From Macrothele yani (taxonomy: Eukaryota; Arthropoda; Arachnida; Araneae; Macrothelidae), in contig CM076997.1 in the NCBI GenBank assembly GCA_039090855.1, forward strand, positions 163,834,709-163,898,708: a stretch of 64,000 nucleotides of DNA. Reading direction: 5' to 3'. The position numbers were made by a program, and so were the translations under genes. Shown here piece after piece: positions 44,570 to 54,480 of this stretch. Each line of letters opens with the position of its first letter. Positions within the stretch are counted from its first letter, which is position 1. Below the pieces are notes generated by a model that made no database searches, was not told the DNA's origin, and worked only from the letters and a program-made list of their open reading frames with translations.

Positions 44570-44869
44570 CTGCAGCACATTAACTCGAGGTTAGCACAAT
44601 GGACTGAAATCCGCTCGGACAAATATATTCACTGTCTACTAAGCGGGCCCAACGCGACTAGAACCAGAGAACCTGCTAATCAGAAAGCGTTGCTTTTCCC
44701 ATTCCTTTGTTATATAAAGGGGTCGATTGAGGGGATGATCGGCACTTATCCTTTCTGACTGACTTCATGATAAAAGGGGTATAGCAATCAGGACGAGCCT
44801 ATGAAAGAAGAGAGATCTTTGAGTAACTTGATTCTACAAGGGGAATGATGTCCGTGTACAGAAGGAATA
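44570..44869 (+). repeat. Dispersed repeat related to 15180-15690
   Basis: Shares ordered blocks with the 15 kb copy (CTGAAATC.GCTCG, AAAGCGTTGCTTT, GGGGATGAT, ACT.ATCCTTTC, TTTGAGT, GATGTCCGT). Its right end is cut by the Tc1-like element starting at 44870, so the repeat is older than that element. Confidence 0.7.
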
Positions 44870-46098
44870 TACTCGATCGAATCACATTATTTTGACCACC
44901 AGCTAATATTCAGAGTAACCGCTGTGTGCAGCGCGGGCAGCAGCTAGACGGGCTGGGAACGACTCAGTTAGGTGCTAGAATGTGTTCACTGGTATGTGGA
45001 TCCATGCTGACTGCAGTGCATTTGACAGCTGCTGGAGGGTGCGTGGTGGAGGATCCATAGAGCGAACAGCACGATCGAGGTGGTCACACAGATCCTCAAT
45101 TTGGTTTAAGTCTGGAAAATTAGGTGGCCAGCGAAGTACTTTGAAGTCTTCATCGTGCTCTTCCAACCATACTCAGACATTTCTAGCAGTGTGGCACGCA
45201 CATTATTGTGCTGGAAGATCCAATCCGCCCCACGGGATTACAGTCAGCGTGTATGAGTGTATGTAGTCTGCAAGGATGGATTCATAACGAATTCGGTCCA
45301 GAGTGCCTTCCACAGGTATGAGTGTAACTAGGGAATGCCACGAAAACATTCCCCAGACCATAACTCTGCTTCCATCAGCTTGTGTTCTTCCAGCAATGGT
45401 TCAATAGTGTTTGTTCTGCGATGTTTCTCCTTATACGACAACGTCCATCCGTTCGATGAAGCAGAAAACGTGACATCGGAGAAGGCAATTCTTTGCCAAT
45501 CAGCGGAGGTCCAGTTCTAATACGTCCCTGAAAATGTAGGCCTTTTCTGCCGATACAACTTCGTTAACATAGGTGCAGTGACCATCCGTCTGCATCAGAG
45601 CCCCAAACGCAGCAGGGTTCGCTGAAATGTCGTTTTAGACACACTTCCGTTAGCCCGCTGGTTCATTCGGCCAGTGAGTTGCTCCACTGTAGCGTGTCGA
45701 TCGGCCTTCATGCACCTTCGAAGCCAACGTTCACCTCTCACATCAATGGCCCGTGGTGCTCCGCAGTTTCTACTTTGCTTATTCGCAACGGTGCCATTTC
45801 TCCAATCACTATACACTTTAATCACAGCAGCACGCGAACAGTTCACAAACTGCACTATTTCGAAAATACTGCGACCCTTGGCCGGAAAGCCGACAGACAT
45901 CATTATTTTTTGCAAATCTGATAAATCGCTCCTTTTATCCTAGACAGCAACGAGTGATATATTTTCAGAATGCCTACAGCACACCTTATGTATCCTCCAA
46001 GTCAGCTCACGACACGTGCTTTCTTTTACTGCCTACGGGTCGTTGACTTGAAAAGTGAAAAGTATGCGATGGTTGCAATAATGTGATTCGATTGTGTA
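44870..46098 (-). mobile_element. Tc1-like element (same family as 61213-62437)
   Basis: Left end TACTCGATCGAATCACATTA; complement of the right end TACACAATCGAATCACATTA; TA at both ends; 1229 bp. The encoded transposase relic is closely related to that of the element at 61213. Confidence 0.9.
44903..45951 (-). pseudogene. Tc1-like transposase relic
   Basis: The N-terminal 100 residues are open (45915-45595): SIFEIVQFVNCSRAAVIKV helix-turn-helix, then NCGAPRAIDVRGERWLRRCM and NGSVSKTTFQRTLLRLG. The middle is broken by frameshifts, and the FQQDNA block is not recognisable (only ARNV near 45175). The C-terminal part is open again: EEHDEDFKVLRWPPNFPDLN with QIEDLC (catalytic Glu present), then HIPVNTF followed by a TAG at 44975-44977. 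The frame would continue through it to TAG 44903-44905. Non-functional. Confidence 0.87.
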
Positions 46099-47784
46099 TA
46101 TAAAACTGACTGAACACTACATAAATATATAATACGTAGACGTTAAGAAATCACAACTTCAAGTAACTCAACTTCCGCTATTATATGATCATACTACCAT
46201 CTCCACATCTTTGCTGCTGCTCACACATTATATATCTTCCAGTTCCCATCGGACACATACACACGTCTGACCTCAAACTGTTGCCAACCATAATTTTGCG
46301 AGAGAGAATGTATAACTTTAAATTTGAAAAACGCTGAAAAGAAGGAACTCAAATTTAGATAGAGAAAGTAACTAAAAGGAAAAGTTAAATTAAAGTATAC
46401 CTCACACATCGCTGTGGTGCTGAATCTTTACTGCAGGCGTTTCAGATTAAAATACAGAGACCTAAAAAGTAGATAAGCTGCTAAAATTAATGTGGGAAGT
46501 ATTTCTCAATCGCTGATCTGTATTTGCGAAGTATTTTTTGCCGATAGGTAATTACATGCACTTTAGAAAATTTTAGGTTGAAAAAGAAAAACCGTAAGAA
46601 AGCACATTTGTGCACTGATTTATACGTTTACGAGGAAGTAATTTTTGGTAATTCACCGACGTTGATAAATATGTTAATGCTACCCTTTCATCTCGATGAC
46701 CAAACTGCTACTTTTTATAAAGCATATCAAAACTTCAAAAGCCATTTTCTTAATAACATCAAAGCCTATTTACGAGATCAGAGCAATCAGGAGCTCTCGG
46801 GCTCATTATTTGTGTCCCGTCTCAAAAGGTTTCATTCCCACAAAGTCTTAAGGTTTTAAAAATCCAATTTATTTTCCCCCTAGTAAGAAGATTCGTCGGA
46901 GGAGAAAATGGAAGAGACGAGAAGCTGCGCAGATGAAGCTTCCCCATCTCCGCAGCTGCCTTGTCATCCATACTTAACAACAAATCTTTCAGACCGGATG
47001 AAAACTCTCTTTAAAGTCTTTTACTTCTTTGATGACATTAACGAAGCTAATGCTGCCATTCTGAGCGCTTTGCGTGATTGCCCATTTGCTGACCCGCCCG
47101 GACTACGTCACCCTCCGCCAATTCACTTTCCTCCTCTTTCGGTTCCATTACAACTGCTACGAAGATAAGTCAGTCCGCAATAGGAACTGAACTTAAAAAT
47201 TTCATACCAGTTCACGAAGATGCGGAAGTGTTATGCCGTTAATGGGTGGAATTAGGCACTTTGTATGCAACGAAGATCTCGCATGGGAACTCGATATTCA
47301 GTACTCTAGGTTTCCTATCGCCCGTGAAACGACGCAGGTGATGGCGGCGGTTTCCCGAAACGGTTCTGTAGGATGCCATTAGAATAGGAGAGAATTCATT
47401 TTCCCGAATGATGCTCTTCTCTGGAACGACGAGTTGAAGAGGTGATTATCGCAAGGCATTACTTCTTTCGCTTTTCAGTTACATTGTCTTGTCCAAAGTA
47501 GTTGAACTGTTGCTTTTAATGGAAAGGTTACCTCATGGTACACATCCTGTGGGTATTTCTATGTGTGTTTTACCTTGAGAACTAAAAGGTACCCAGAGAA
47601 AAAGAAAACTCAGTTTTTTTAAGCCCAACTAGCATGCTCAACTAAAAAAGTTTTTGAACTTTAACTACTGATAATTCGCAATCTGCAGAAACGCAACTTC
47701 GAAAATGCATGCAGTTGTGCTTAAAGATCATTTCTCGTTGGTTCCGGTTGTTTGGGGTAATAAAGTCTTTACTAGACGAAACCC
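46099..47784. other. Intergenic; two unassigned short reading frames
   Basis: Plus-strand frames at 46578-46859 (93 codons, basic start MKKKNRKKAHLC) and 46908-47168 (86 codons, Pro-rich end) match no family I know. The second follows a plausible splice acceptor (TTTTCCCCCTAG at about 46884), but no donor or partner exon is evident. I do not call either a gene. Confidence 0.4.
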
Positions 47785-47923
47785 GTCGGAATCGACAGTT
47801 AGTTATTTCTTTGGTTTTTCTTTTTTGAAAATAATAAACTGATATGAAACAACATATGTGAACTTTAGTTCATTGACAAATTCATTCAACCATTTCAGTA
47901 AAGAAAAAAATCCAGGTTCGCGA

Positions 47924-48149
47924 TTTTTTTTTCTTTTTTTGAATGAAGGTTTAACGACCACCGTGAGCAACTCAATCGACTATAAGCAGTCACTCGTCCC
48001 AAGTTTAGGGTCAGTGGTTCCAGGGAAGGGAGAGAACCAGTGCGCCGTAAGACAAACACAACATCCATGCCTCACCGGGATTCGAACCCGGACCTTTCAC
48101 GAACGAATCCTCACAAGCCAGCGCTCAGACCACTGCGCCACCGGGGCTG
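47924..48149 (-). mobile_element. SINE family A, complete
   Basis: The minus strand begins CAGCCCCGGTGGCGCAGTGG and has B box GGGTTCGAATCCC and A-tail. Flanks CCAGGTTCGCGA (47912-47923) and CCAGGTTCGTGA (48150-48161) form a 12 bp target duplication with one mismatch. Confidence 0.93.
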
Positions 48150-48483
48150 CCAGGTTCGTGACTAGTATCACGACTGCACTCTTTTTCAGTCGTAAAATGT
48201 GAGGCGGAAGTCCACCCTTCTCGATCGTGGGCAAAAATTCAACTGGACAAAGTACTCTTTCACTCTCATTTTCAGTCACATCAGTGTTTGCAAATGTTGC
48301 TGGATGGAGATTCGCGTCGGGAATACTTTTCACCCGTCGGAATGTACGGTTAGTTTTTTTTTTTTTTTTTTTTTTTTTGAAAATAATAAACTCATATGAA
48401 ACAACAAATGTAAGCATTATTTGATTGGCAAATTCATTCAACCACTTCAGTAAAGACAATAGCCCATGCTCGTTATTTTTTTT

Positions 48484-48540
48484 ACTGAAGGTTTAACGAC
48501 CACTGCGAGCAACGCAATGCGCTGTAAGCAGTCGCCCGTA
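48484..48540 (-). mobile_element. SINE family A, 3' fragment carried by the duplication
   Basis: Only the terminal ~57 bp of the SINE is present. It stops abruptly at ACGGGCGACTGC (minus strand). Its left flank matches the left flank of the 47924 copy, so it is a duplicate, not an independent insertion. Confidence 0.75.
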
Positions 48541-50116
48541 ATATTTTCACTAACAATGGTCAACGTAATGTTTATTTACATCTTTACCTAATGGGAAACG
48601 TCTTACCTACATGAATAAACTAGATCGAATGAATATTAAATTGTGTATATACATCACACAATCCAACGGTATAACGCAATCAGGTCTTAGAAAGTGTTCG
48701 CTGTTCCGATGAGAAATACTCTGATAGGAATGCCTGCTAGCGTTGCTTTGCGCATCGGTTCGCTCAGAAAAGATAAGACTTCGGGCTTTGGACTACCTCA
48801 GTTCCTCCATGCTTCCGCCTTACACAGCGAGTGAGTTAACCGCACGCTTCTCCCATAGAATTTACACAGGAAATTTACCGCCCCACAACGCCCGAGCTGT
48901 TGCTCCAATCTCATTTTTCTCTTCGACTGGCACATCTACATGGTGAAACCTTTATTTTGATACCTCAAACATATCTTTACGTTCAGCCGTTCTCTCAAAA
49001 TAGGAGTCCCAGTAAAAAACTTTATAGAATTAATATATAGATAATAGATCACGAAAGAAATACGGGATTACGCCATGTAATACACATTTTGAAGATGACA
49101 ATCCGATTTTTGGCGTAAATGTGACAATTTTTGGCGTAAATGTGCCTTGTCACATTTACGCCAAAAATCGGATTGTCATTTTCAAAATGTATATAGATAA
49201 TAGGTTACGTCTGTTCGTAACGCTCTGACGTCATTTAGCACTTGCAGCGCTATCTGCTTTTATCCGGTGGCTGAAATCGGAACTAAGCTCACCACTATCG
49301 CACGATACGTAATATCAAGGAGAAATAACGGAAACTAAAATAAAGTTAGTAAGACAAACGACTTCATCTGTGGTAACACGCACGTGCTCGAAGAACTGTG
49401 TGCGACGTTTGTTCTGTTACGTAGGTTCCATGTCGTGTTTGATTTCATCTTCTTCGCATTGCGGAGTAACTTCATAAAAAGGAATCAGCGTTATTATAAA
49501 AATTTCTGTGTTAGCTTTTTCACCAGGGCATTGCACGGGCTATGAGCTATAGATCTTATATTAGGAATACTGTGATGACGGGTCGAATATAATAACTCTC
49601 AAAACAAGAAATCACAATGTTAGGCATTGCTGAAATTTGCCTTTGTGAAGGTTCCCAAAAATTACAATGTGCTATTCAACAAAATCATGCTATCTTTGAA
49701 AAACAGGCGTTCTCCTTATTAAATGTTGTCCTACACAAGACTGCATAAAAGGTCGTTATGCGTTATCAAGTGTTCATATGCACCACGGTATTTGGTATTT
49801 CAGTATACATATAAATGTGTTAGGCTTTGTCAAATATGGTCATACCCAAGGGAAAACAACAGGGCGCTAATTCAACATCGTAATACTCATACTAAACCTT
49901 ACGAAATAAAGGGCTATGCATTAAGAAAACTCTAAATTACCTAAGATACACAAGAATGCTCTATGCGTCATCGCACATAACGATGCCCAAATTTGCAAAA
50001 CATCATCCAATGCAATTAAGCCAAAGAGTGCGCAATAATTCAGAAAGTGATAATGCATTATGAGAGCAGCTGTTTCAGAAGTACACGAGAAACAACAGCG
50101 ATGTGTCATTGGTATA
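48541..50116. other. Intergenic, apart from the palindrome at 49032-49209
   Basis: No gene is supported. Short reading frames at 48743-48946 and 49723-49935 match nothing I know. Confidence 0.45.
49032..49209. repeat. Palindrome with 44 bp arms and flanking direct repeats
   Basis: The left arm 49084-49127 (ACATTTTGAAGATGACAATC plus CGATTTTTGGCGTAAATGTG) pairs with 49147-49190 with one mismatch. At the apex, TTTTTGGCGTAAATGTG is present a second time as a direct copy (49128-49144). Outside the arms, TATATAGATAATAG is directly repeated (from 49033 and from 49190). The arrangement resembles the large palindrome at 1328-2187 on a smaller scale. Confidence 0.88.
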
Positions 50117-50505
50117 TCATCATCATTGTCAACCATTATCAATCCACTGCTGGACGAAGGTCTCCCCAAGTTTCTTCCACAACGGTCTGCCTTGTGCTAG
50201 TCTCCTCCATGTTCCTCCCGAATACTTTTGAGATTCATCCACCCATCCCCCATGTGGTGGTCTTCTGGGTCAGTTCTTGTCCCTTGGGCTCCAGTGTAAA
50301 ATTTCGGCTGTCCATCGATGGTCTCTCCTTCTGGCAATATGTCCAGCCCATTGCCATTTCAGGGATTTTACTCTGATCATCATGTCTTCCACTCTTGTCA
50401 TTTTTCGGATCCACGAGTTCCTCTTCTTATCTCTCCTGGTTACACCAAGCATGCACCTGTCCATGCCTCTTTGAGTTTCCTGCAGTCTTTGTCTGCAGCT
50501 CATGG
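50117..50505 (-). mobile_element. 5'-truncated RTE copy
   Basis: The minus strand reproduces the 3' end of the RTE at 16-19 kb: QETQRGMDRCMLGVTRRDKK, WIRKMTRVED, WQWAGHIARRRDHRWTAEIL, the stop region CCATTATCAA-type sequence, and a (GAT)n tail, seen here as ATCATCATC at 50117-50127. It begins abruptly near 50505, so it is a typical 5'-truncated LINE insertion. A frameshift follows ILHWSPRDKN. Its 5' edge abuts the Tc1 relic. Confidence 0.88.
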
Positions 50506-50555
50506 TTGGAGTGATGCTGCTCGTATCTGTTTCTCCAACTCAAACTACAAATGTT

Positions 50556-50792
50556 TTAAATGTTTTTTTTTTTTTTTTTGGTAGAAGGTTTAACGACAAC
50601 CGTGAGCAACTCAATGGGCTATGAGCAGTCGCCCGTCCCTAATTTAGGGTCACTGGTTCCAGGGAAGGGAGACAGCCAGTGCCGTAAGACAAACACAACA
50701 TCTATGCCTGACCGGGATTTGAACCCGGACCCCTTACGGAAGAATGATCAGAGGCCAGCGCCTTAGACCACTGCGCCACCGGGGCGGCAACA
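50556..50792 (-). mobile_element. SINE family A inside the Tc1 relic
   Basis: Complete head (CCGCCCCGGTGGCGCAGTGG), B box GGGTTCAAATCCC, body, and long A-tail (T-run 50563-50579). The direct repeat ACAAATGTT flanks it at 50547-50555 and 50793-50801. Confidence 0.93.
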
Positions 50793-50989
50793 ACAAATGT
50801 TCGATAGGATTCATATCCGACGAATTTGAGGGTCATATTAAGAAATGGAGTTCCTCTTCATGTTTCTGCAAACAATCATTAACCTTCTTCGTAGCCTTAC
50901 ATGGATCATTGTCTTGTTAAAAGACACCATCTCCGCCAGGGAACACATTTACCATAAAGGAATTTTCTTGGTCAGCCACGATCTTCACG

Positions 50990-52398
50990 TACACTTCTTT
51001 TTCGTAAAAAATCCGCTCACCAAGAAGGAGGCATGGGATTGAAATGAGATTTTACTAGAGCGATGGTACATACTAAGAGCAAAAGTGATTACAATATCAG
51101 AGCAGAAGGACGCTTTCCCGCGGACATACCGTACACATTCCAGTCAGCGGTAGTGCCGCGTCGGACCGCCTCGTGCTCGGATGCATGCGGTGATACGGCC
51201 CGGTATGGAGTCAAAGAGACGCCGTATGTTATCCTGGGACAGATTGGCCCACACTTCTGGAAACTGACTTTCGAAAACACGATCACTGGGACATAGATAA
51301 AGCTAGCGTCCCATCCGGTTCCACACGTGCGCGATGGGTGAGAGATCAGGAGAACTGGCAGGCCACGGAAGCGTCGAAGCATAACGTAGACAGTCCTCGG
51401 AAACCCAACCATGTACGGACAGCTCGAATTTCACAGACTGTCGTTGTCGTGTTGGAAAATGACTCCGGGCCATCCCGCCAGTGAATGGAAGCATATAGAG
51501 CCACAGGATCTCCTGTACGTATCGCTGGGCTGTCAACGTCCCTCGGATCACTTCGAGGGAAGTTCAGCTGCCATACACGATGGTTCCCTAGACTATCACC
51601 CTAGCAATTCGGGATGTATTCTACTGTACAGTGAGGTTGGGTTTGTAACGCTCACACGCGGTACTCCATACTCTGACACGGTAGTCGTCCGTTCCCATAC
51701 AGAAACGAGATTCTTTGCTGAACACTATACGTCGGCAGTCCGTAGCATTCCACGTTGCTCGCAGCTGACACAACTGCAATCGACGTCGACGATGGTCAAG
51801 TGTTAATGGCAGAAACCTAAGGGCCGTCGAGAGTGCAGATTAGCATCTGCCAGGCATCTGGAAATGGTTCTGGCGGACACAATGTCTCTGGGTATTGGAC
51901 ACGGTGCGCCGTTGCATCTGTGCGAGCAGCTCTCATGATCCCACGGTCCTCTTTGCTGCTGGCGCGCAGAGCCAGTCCACCGTCTCTGGATACCTTCTCG
52001 TGTCCTTTGCTCTCAACACGATCCCACCGTACTGTCCGACTGGCACAAATGGCAGCCGATTCGGCGCGCCGGTCACCCTGTCTCTCTCATCCAGACGATA
52101 CGGCCTCATGCAAAATCCGACATTTTCCCGAACGCACATCTACGGCGGCTCCTCGGAATGTCTATCTCTAAGGGATCTCACATGACTCTTACCTTGTAAT
52201 TCATCACGAATGTGGAGTCCCCTGCGCGGTGCCTTATAAGCCCAAACGATTGCAGCGTCGGACATGGACGTGCGGCTATGCGCAATCGCCCGAAACTGTA
52301 ATCATTTGGATGTTTGCCCTCCCCGTAGCCGATGGCTGAAACTCGCGTTAATCGCACCGATTTTTCTTGTTCCGCAGATTTTTATGACAATGAGTGCA
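50990..52398 (-). mobile_element. Tc1-like element (family with TACACTCAT ends) inside another Tc1
   Basis: Left end TACACTTCTTTTTCGTAAAA; complement of the right end TGCACTCATTGTCATAAAAA. It is about 1409 bp. The left boundary is TA and the right is CA, apparently a mutated TA. Very similar in layout to the element at 57831-59243. Excision restores the frame of the surrounding transposase, confirming the ends. Confidence 0.88.
51069..52190 (-). pseudogene. Transposase relic of the 50990-52398 element
   Basis: Heavily frameshifted minus-strand Tc1-like sequence. Recognisable parts are the C-terminal third with WPASSPDLSPIAHVWNRMGR (51350-51300), where the catalytic Glu has become Ala, a GTLTAQRYVQEI block (51540), and a QHDND remnant of the QQDN box (51450). 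The N-terminal region (52190-51850) is only suggestive (VRRLHGNDGSSCTDATAHRV-type sequence in mixed frames). Non-functional. Confidence 0.7.
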
Positions 52399-53418
52399 CG
52401 TGACAGCTGTCAGAGTTCGCTCTACAGGAATAATGGGCTCAAGTGTTCCCCGAGAAAATATCGTGTTCCCACAAGCTGCCTGAATTCGTCGCACAATACA
52501 TCCAGGTGAGACGACTTTCTTGGGTAAACGTCGCACACTAGCTTGTCCGTCCACATGATGTAACAGAAAACGGGATTCATCTGACGATAAAACCCTTTTC
52601 CAGTCTTCTGTTGTGTAAGTCGACGATTGTGTACCCAGTACAAAAGTTGACGATGGTGAACGACTGTGAGAATAGGCACACGAATCGATCTGCGGCTGCG
52701 GAGACCCATATCACAGAGCGTAGGGTGAGCTGTGTGTTCAGACACATTGGGCTCTTCATCACAATTGAAATTATCTGGGCCGATTTAAGGAAAGGGCGCA
52801 GTGGGCCCGAGCCTAGGGATTCAGATTTAGAGGGGGAAGAACGCCAAGCTAGACGAATTTTTCTTTTAATATTTTAGTACCACCACCAAAGAAAATTTTT
52901 GCTTAAAGCTACAGACTGGTTTGACTGGATCAGGTGTCGTCGTGGTGGAAGACAGTGTGAATGACGGCACAAAGATGTCGCGTTTGTTAGCGTCGTCTAC
53001 GAATGAAGAGTAACGCGGTGTAGTTCGATTTTTTGTTGGCTAAACGTAAAACTCCGAAAAAATTCACAAAGAAATGTTCGAAGTGTGTGGTGGTGATTTC
53101 CTGGAACACAACAACATCTCCAGATGGTGCAGTTTCTTTGCAGAGGGCCGTTACAACCTAACCGTTTTGCCACGTTCCAGTCGACCTGTAACCACGTCAT
53201 CACCTGCCATTGTGAGAGGCATAAAACAGGCAATTCTGAGTGAACGGAGGATTCATCAGCACGCATTGGCACAGGAGTTCAATATTTCGTACGGAATAGC
53301 GTACGTTATTTTGCGTAACAAATTAAAATTTCGCAAGGTTAGTGCGCGATGGGTGCCCAAGAACTACGACCCCCAGCCACCAAAAAAATTCAAAGTAACT
53401 CAATCTGCACAAAACGTC

Positions 53419-53580
53419 TGTGACGTGCCTTCCCAGCAGGAAGCACACGACATAAAGGCAGATAGCAGCGATGACGAACGTCCGCGTAGCGCAATTGGTA
53501 GAGCGACTTATTGCGGAATGAGTGGACCAGGGTTCAAGCCCCGGCGTGGACCAAAATGACGGAGAAATTTACTTCGTTAT
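53419..53580 (+). repeat. TRIM copy 2, 5' terminal repeat with tRNA-like module
   Basis: The tRNA-like module is 72 nt (53480-53551). Acceptor strands GTCCGCG and CGTGGAC pair at all seven positions with one wobble. The D arm is GCGC/GAGC, the anticodon-type stem is ACTTA/TGAGT with an 8-nt loop, the variable region is 4 nt, and the T arm is CAGGG-TTCAAGC-CCCGG with four of five pairs. The B box GGTTCAAGCC is intact. The 8-nt loop and the absence of tRNA flanks argue against a working tRNA. Confidence 0.87.
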
Positions 53581-53582
53581 AA

Positions 53583-53594
53583 TGGCGCCCGAAC
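53583..53594 (+). promoter_or_regulatory. Putative primer-binding site, tRNA-Lys type
   Basis: TGGCGCCCGAAC is identical to the first 12 nt of the primer-binding site used with tRNA-Lys. It starts 2 bp after the 5' terminal repeat, the position required for minus-strand priming. Confidence 0.8.
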
Positions 53595-53829
53595 TTCCCG
53601 GATGACCCGGCCGTTCAAGATCTCGTAATGGTGGGATGTCCTTTCCACACCGCGAGATAAGAAAAATAAGAGAATCCCTTCTCCAGCGCTTCGAAAAATA
53701 AATGTGTGTGACGTAGCATTCCACACACCAGATTGACTGGGAGTTCTCAAGTACGTTTTTCAGCGGATGGCTGCCTATGACGATTCATGGTCACGTCTGA
53801 CCAGTGGGCCATGCCCCCGGCCCTCTTTC

Positions 53830-53840
53830 GGGGAGGGGGA
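53830..53840 (+). promoter_or_regulatory. Putative polypurine tract of TRIM copy 2
   Basis: GGGGAGGGGGA lies 2 bp before the 3' terminal repeat. The equivalent tract is conserved in copy 1. Confidence 0.72.
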
Positions 53841-53842
53841 TA

Positions 53843-54004
53843 TGTGACGTGCCTGCTCAGCACGACCCTCACGACATAAAGGCAGATAGCAGCGATAACG
53901 AACGTCCGCGTAGCATAATTGGTAGAGCGACTTATTCCGAAATGAGGGGATCCGGATTCGAGGCTCGGCGTACACAAAAATGACGGAGAAATTTACTTCG
54001 TTAT
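53843..54004 (+). repeat. TRIM copy 2, 3' terminal repeat with decayed tRNA-like module
   Basis: Same length as the 5' repeat. Here the A box reads TAGCATAATTGG and the B box GGATTCGAGGC, both weakened. Divergence between the two repeats shows that the insertion is not recent. Confidence 0.87.
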
Positions 54005-54480
54005 ACGTCCTCATGAAGGTGTTCTGGGCACGTTCTTTTGATGGTCTTTCATCCAAGTGGGACCATTGTGAATACCAAAACCTACGCTAACACACAGACA
54101 AAGTCGCATCGTGCCCTTCGTGAATAAAAACCCAACAGAGACGCTTCAAATGTCAGACTGCTTCACAACAACGCTCGCCCGCATTTTGCACAACACGTTC
54201 GTTACACAATTGCGCAATTTGGCTGGGAGGTGCTTCAGAAACCACCGAACACGTTGGACCTGGCACCTTCGGACTTTCATATGTTTGATCCTTTAAAGGG
54301 TTTCCTAGACGTTCAACACTACGATTCGGCTGACGAAGTTAATTCGGTTGTCCTCAGGTGGCTATACGACCAGAAAACGGAGTTTTATGAACAAAATATA
54401 CCAAACCTGGCACCACGCTGGGATAAATGTATGGAGTCTCTCGGTTCTTATGCTGTGAAATTAGCTAAGAAATGTAATGT

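Larger units (their letters stand above)
47785..48540. repeat. Local direct duplication (47795-47990 and 48328-48540)
   Basis: Both copies share ACCCGTCGGAAT, GTTAGTT, GAAAATAATAAACT.ATATGA, AACAACA, TTCATTCAACCA.TTCAGT and then the reversed 3' part of a SINE (GAAGGTTTAACGACCAC). The left copy contains the complete SINE; the right copy ends inside it, at GCAGTCGCCCGT. The duplication therefore happened after, or through, the SINE. The T-run in the right copy (48355-48378) has expanded. Confidence 0.75.
50506..52770 (-). pseudogene. Tc1-like transposase relic split by a SINE and another Tc1
   Basis: Minus-strand order: MGLRSRRSIRVPILTVVHHR (52690-52640), DWKRVLSSDESRFLLHHVDG (catalytic Asp, 52610-52550), SRGTLEPIIPVERTLTA (52450-52400); then the inserted element 50990-52398; then KIVADQENSFMVNVFPGGDG, QDNDPCKATKK (second Asp, 50895) and NPIEHL (catalytic Glu, 50805); then the SINE 50556-50792; then FELEKQIRAASLQP ending near 50506 at the RTE edge. 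Removing each insertion with one target copy restores a continuous frame across both junctions. Single stops remain (for example in place of Gln before QDN, and after IEHL). The C-terminus is missing beyond the RTE. Confidence 0.85.
53419..54004 (+). mobile_element. TRIM-like miniature LTR element with tRNA-like LTRs, copy 2
   Basis: Direct terminal repeats of exactly 162 bp at 53419-53580 and 53843-54004 (TGTGACGT ... TTCGTTAT) enclose 262 bp without coding capacity. Two bases inside the 5' repeat is TGGCGCCCGAAC, a perfect 12-nt match to a lysine-tRNA primer-binding site. GGGGAGGGGGA lies 2 bp before the 3' repeat. ACGTC flanks the element at 53414-53418 and 54005-54009; if the repeat is taken to end in TTATA, the duplication is the 4 bp CGTC. 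Removal restores the mariner frame. The internal region is colinear with copy 1 (GATGACCCGGCCGTTCAAGA, TCCAGCGCTTCGAAAAATAA, CACACCAGATTGACTGGGAG). No gag or pol remnant is present. Confidence 0.92.
52995..54480 (+). pseudogene. mariner transposase relic interrupted by the TRIM
   Basis: The N-terminal part reads in mixed frames NEE-RGVVRFFVG (53000-53035), EIHKEMFEVCGGD-like, SPAIVRGIKQAILSERRIHQ and HALAQEFNISYGIAYVILRN, then KVSARWVPK directly joined to YDPQPPKKFKVTQSAQNV (near 53370-53415). The segment with the first catalytic Asp (the GDE motif) is deleted between those two. The TRIM follows (53419-54004). After it the frame continues LMKVFW, shifts, then shows FHPSGTIVNTKTY, NNARPHFAQHV (second catalytic Asp as Asn), FGWEVLQKPPNTLDLAPSDF (third Asp) and WDKCMESLGSYAV. 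Removing the TRIM and one target copy rejoins the frame exactly. Terminal inverted repeats were not found. Confidence 0.87.

Noticed and set aside
46578..47168. Two-exon host gene (MKKKNRKK... and MEETRSC...)
   Set aside because: No recognisable domain, no splice donor, and length compatible with chance in this base composition.
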